Source of the DNA: Ascaris suum
Taxonomy: Eukaryota > Nematoda > Chromadorea > Rhabditida > Ascarididae
Reading direction: 5' to 3'
Assembly (NCBI GenBank): GCA_013433145.1
Contig: JACCHR010000042.1
Coordinates: forward strand, 17,501 to 81,500
Length of the DNA: 64,000 nt
Shown here: positions 1-64,000 of the stretch, in pieces
Position numbering within the stretch: the stretch's first letter is position 1
Layout of the letters: each line of letters starts with the position of its first letter
The notes under the pieces: generated by a model
What the model saw: the letters and a program-made list of their open reading frames with translations, nothing else
Told to the model about the DNA's origin: nothing
The model's database searches: none
Translations under genes and position numbers: made by a program

Positions 1-64000
<64,000 letters not shown>

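Overview
This window does not look like DNA from an organism. It is two homopolymer blocks joined end to end: adenine from 1 to 40713 and cytosine from 40714 to 64000. By my reading only 28 positions break the pattern. Four are T inside the A block (881, 1132, 1291, 8326). Twenty-four are A inside the C block (40730, 40731, 40749, 40848, 41193, 42879, 43076, 43754, 44475, 45601, 48545, 48870, 51197, 51226, 51671, 51829, 52185, 53513, 53634, 53663, 54261, 54571, 55220, 56793). That gives 40733 A, 23263 C, 4 T and no G. The resulting GC of about 36 percent looks ordinary but means nothing here. No taxon, replicon type or lifestyle can be inferred.

Layout: 1-8326 is A with four T; 8327-40713 is 32387 uninterrupted A; 40714-40848 is an unsettled start of the C block, with four A in 135 bases; 40849-56793 is C with twenty scattered A; 56794-64000 is 7207 uninterrupted C. 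There are no genes, RNA genes, mobile elements, CRISPR arrays, promoters, ribosome binding sites or hairpin terminators. The plus strand has no G, so it cannot contain ATG, GTG or TTG. A and C do not pair, so apart from the four lone T no stem can form in the strand. Long open frames exist on both strands, but only because stop codons are nearly or wholly absent by composition. They would encode poly-Lys/poly-Pro (plus) and poly-Gly/poly-Phe (minus), and I do not call them genes.

The only structure left is in the rare interruptions. In each block they are a single kind (T in A, A in C). They are concentrated toward the 5' side of the block and absent from a long 3' remainder. Just after the A-to-C switch the C runs lengthen in order: 16, 17, 98, 344, 1685. 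This directional settling fits output from a sequential, self-reinforcing process, such as a generative sequence model collapsed into repeats or a basecaller stuck on one symbol. It does not fit mutation of a natural tract. I found no previously undescribed biological system, and the most useful conclusion is that the record's origin should be checked.
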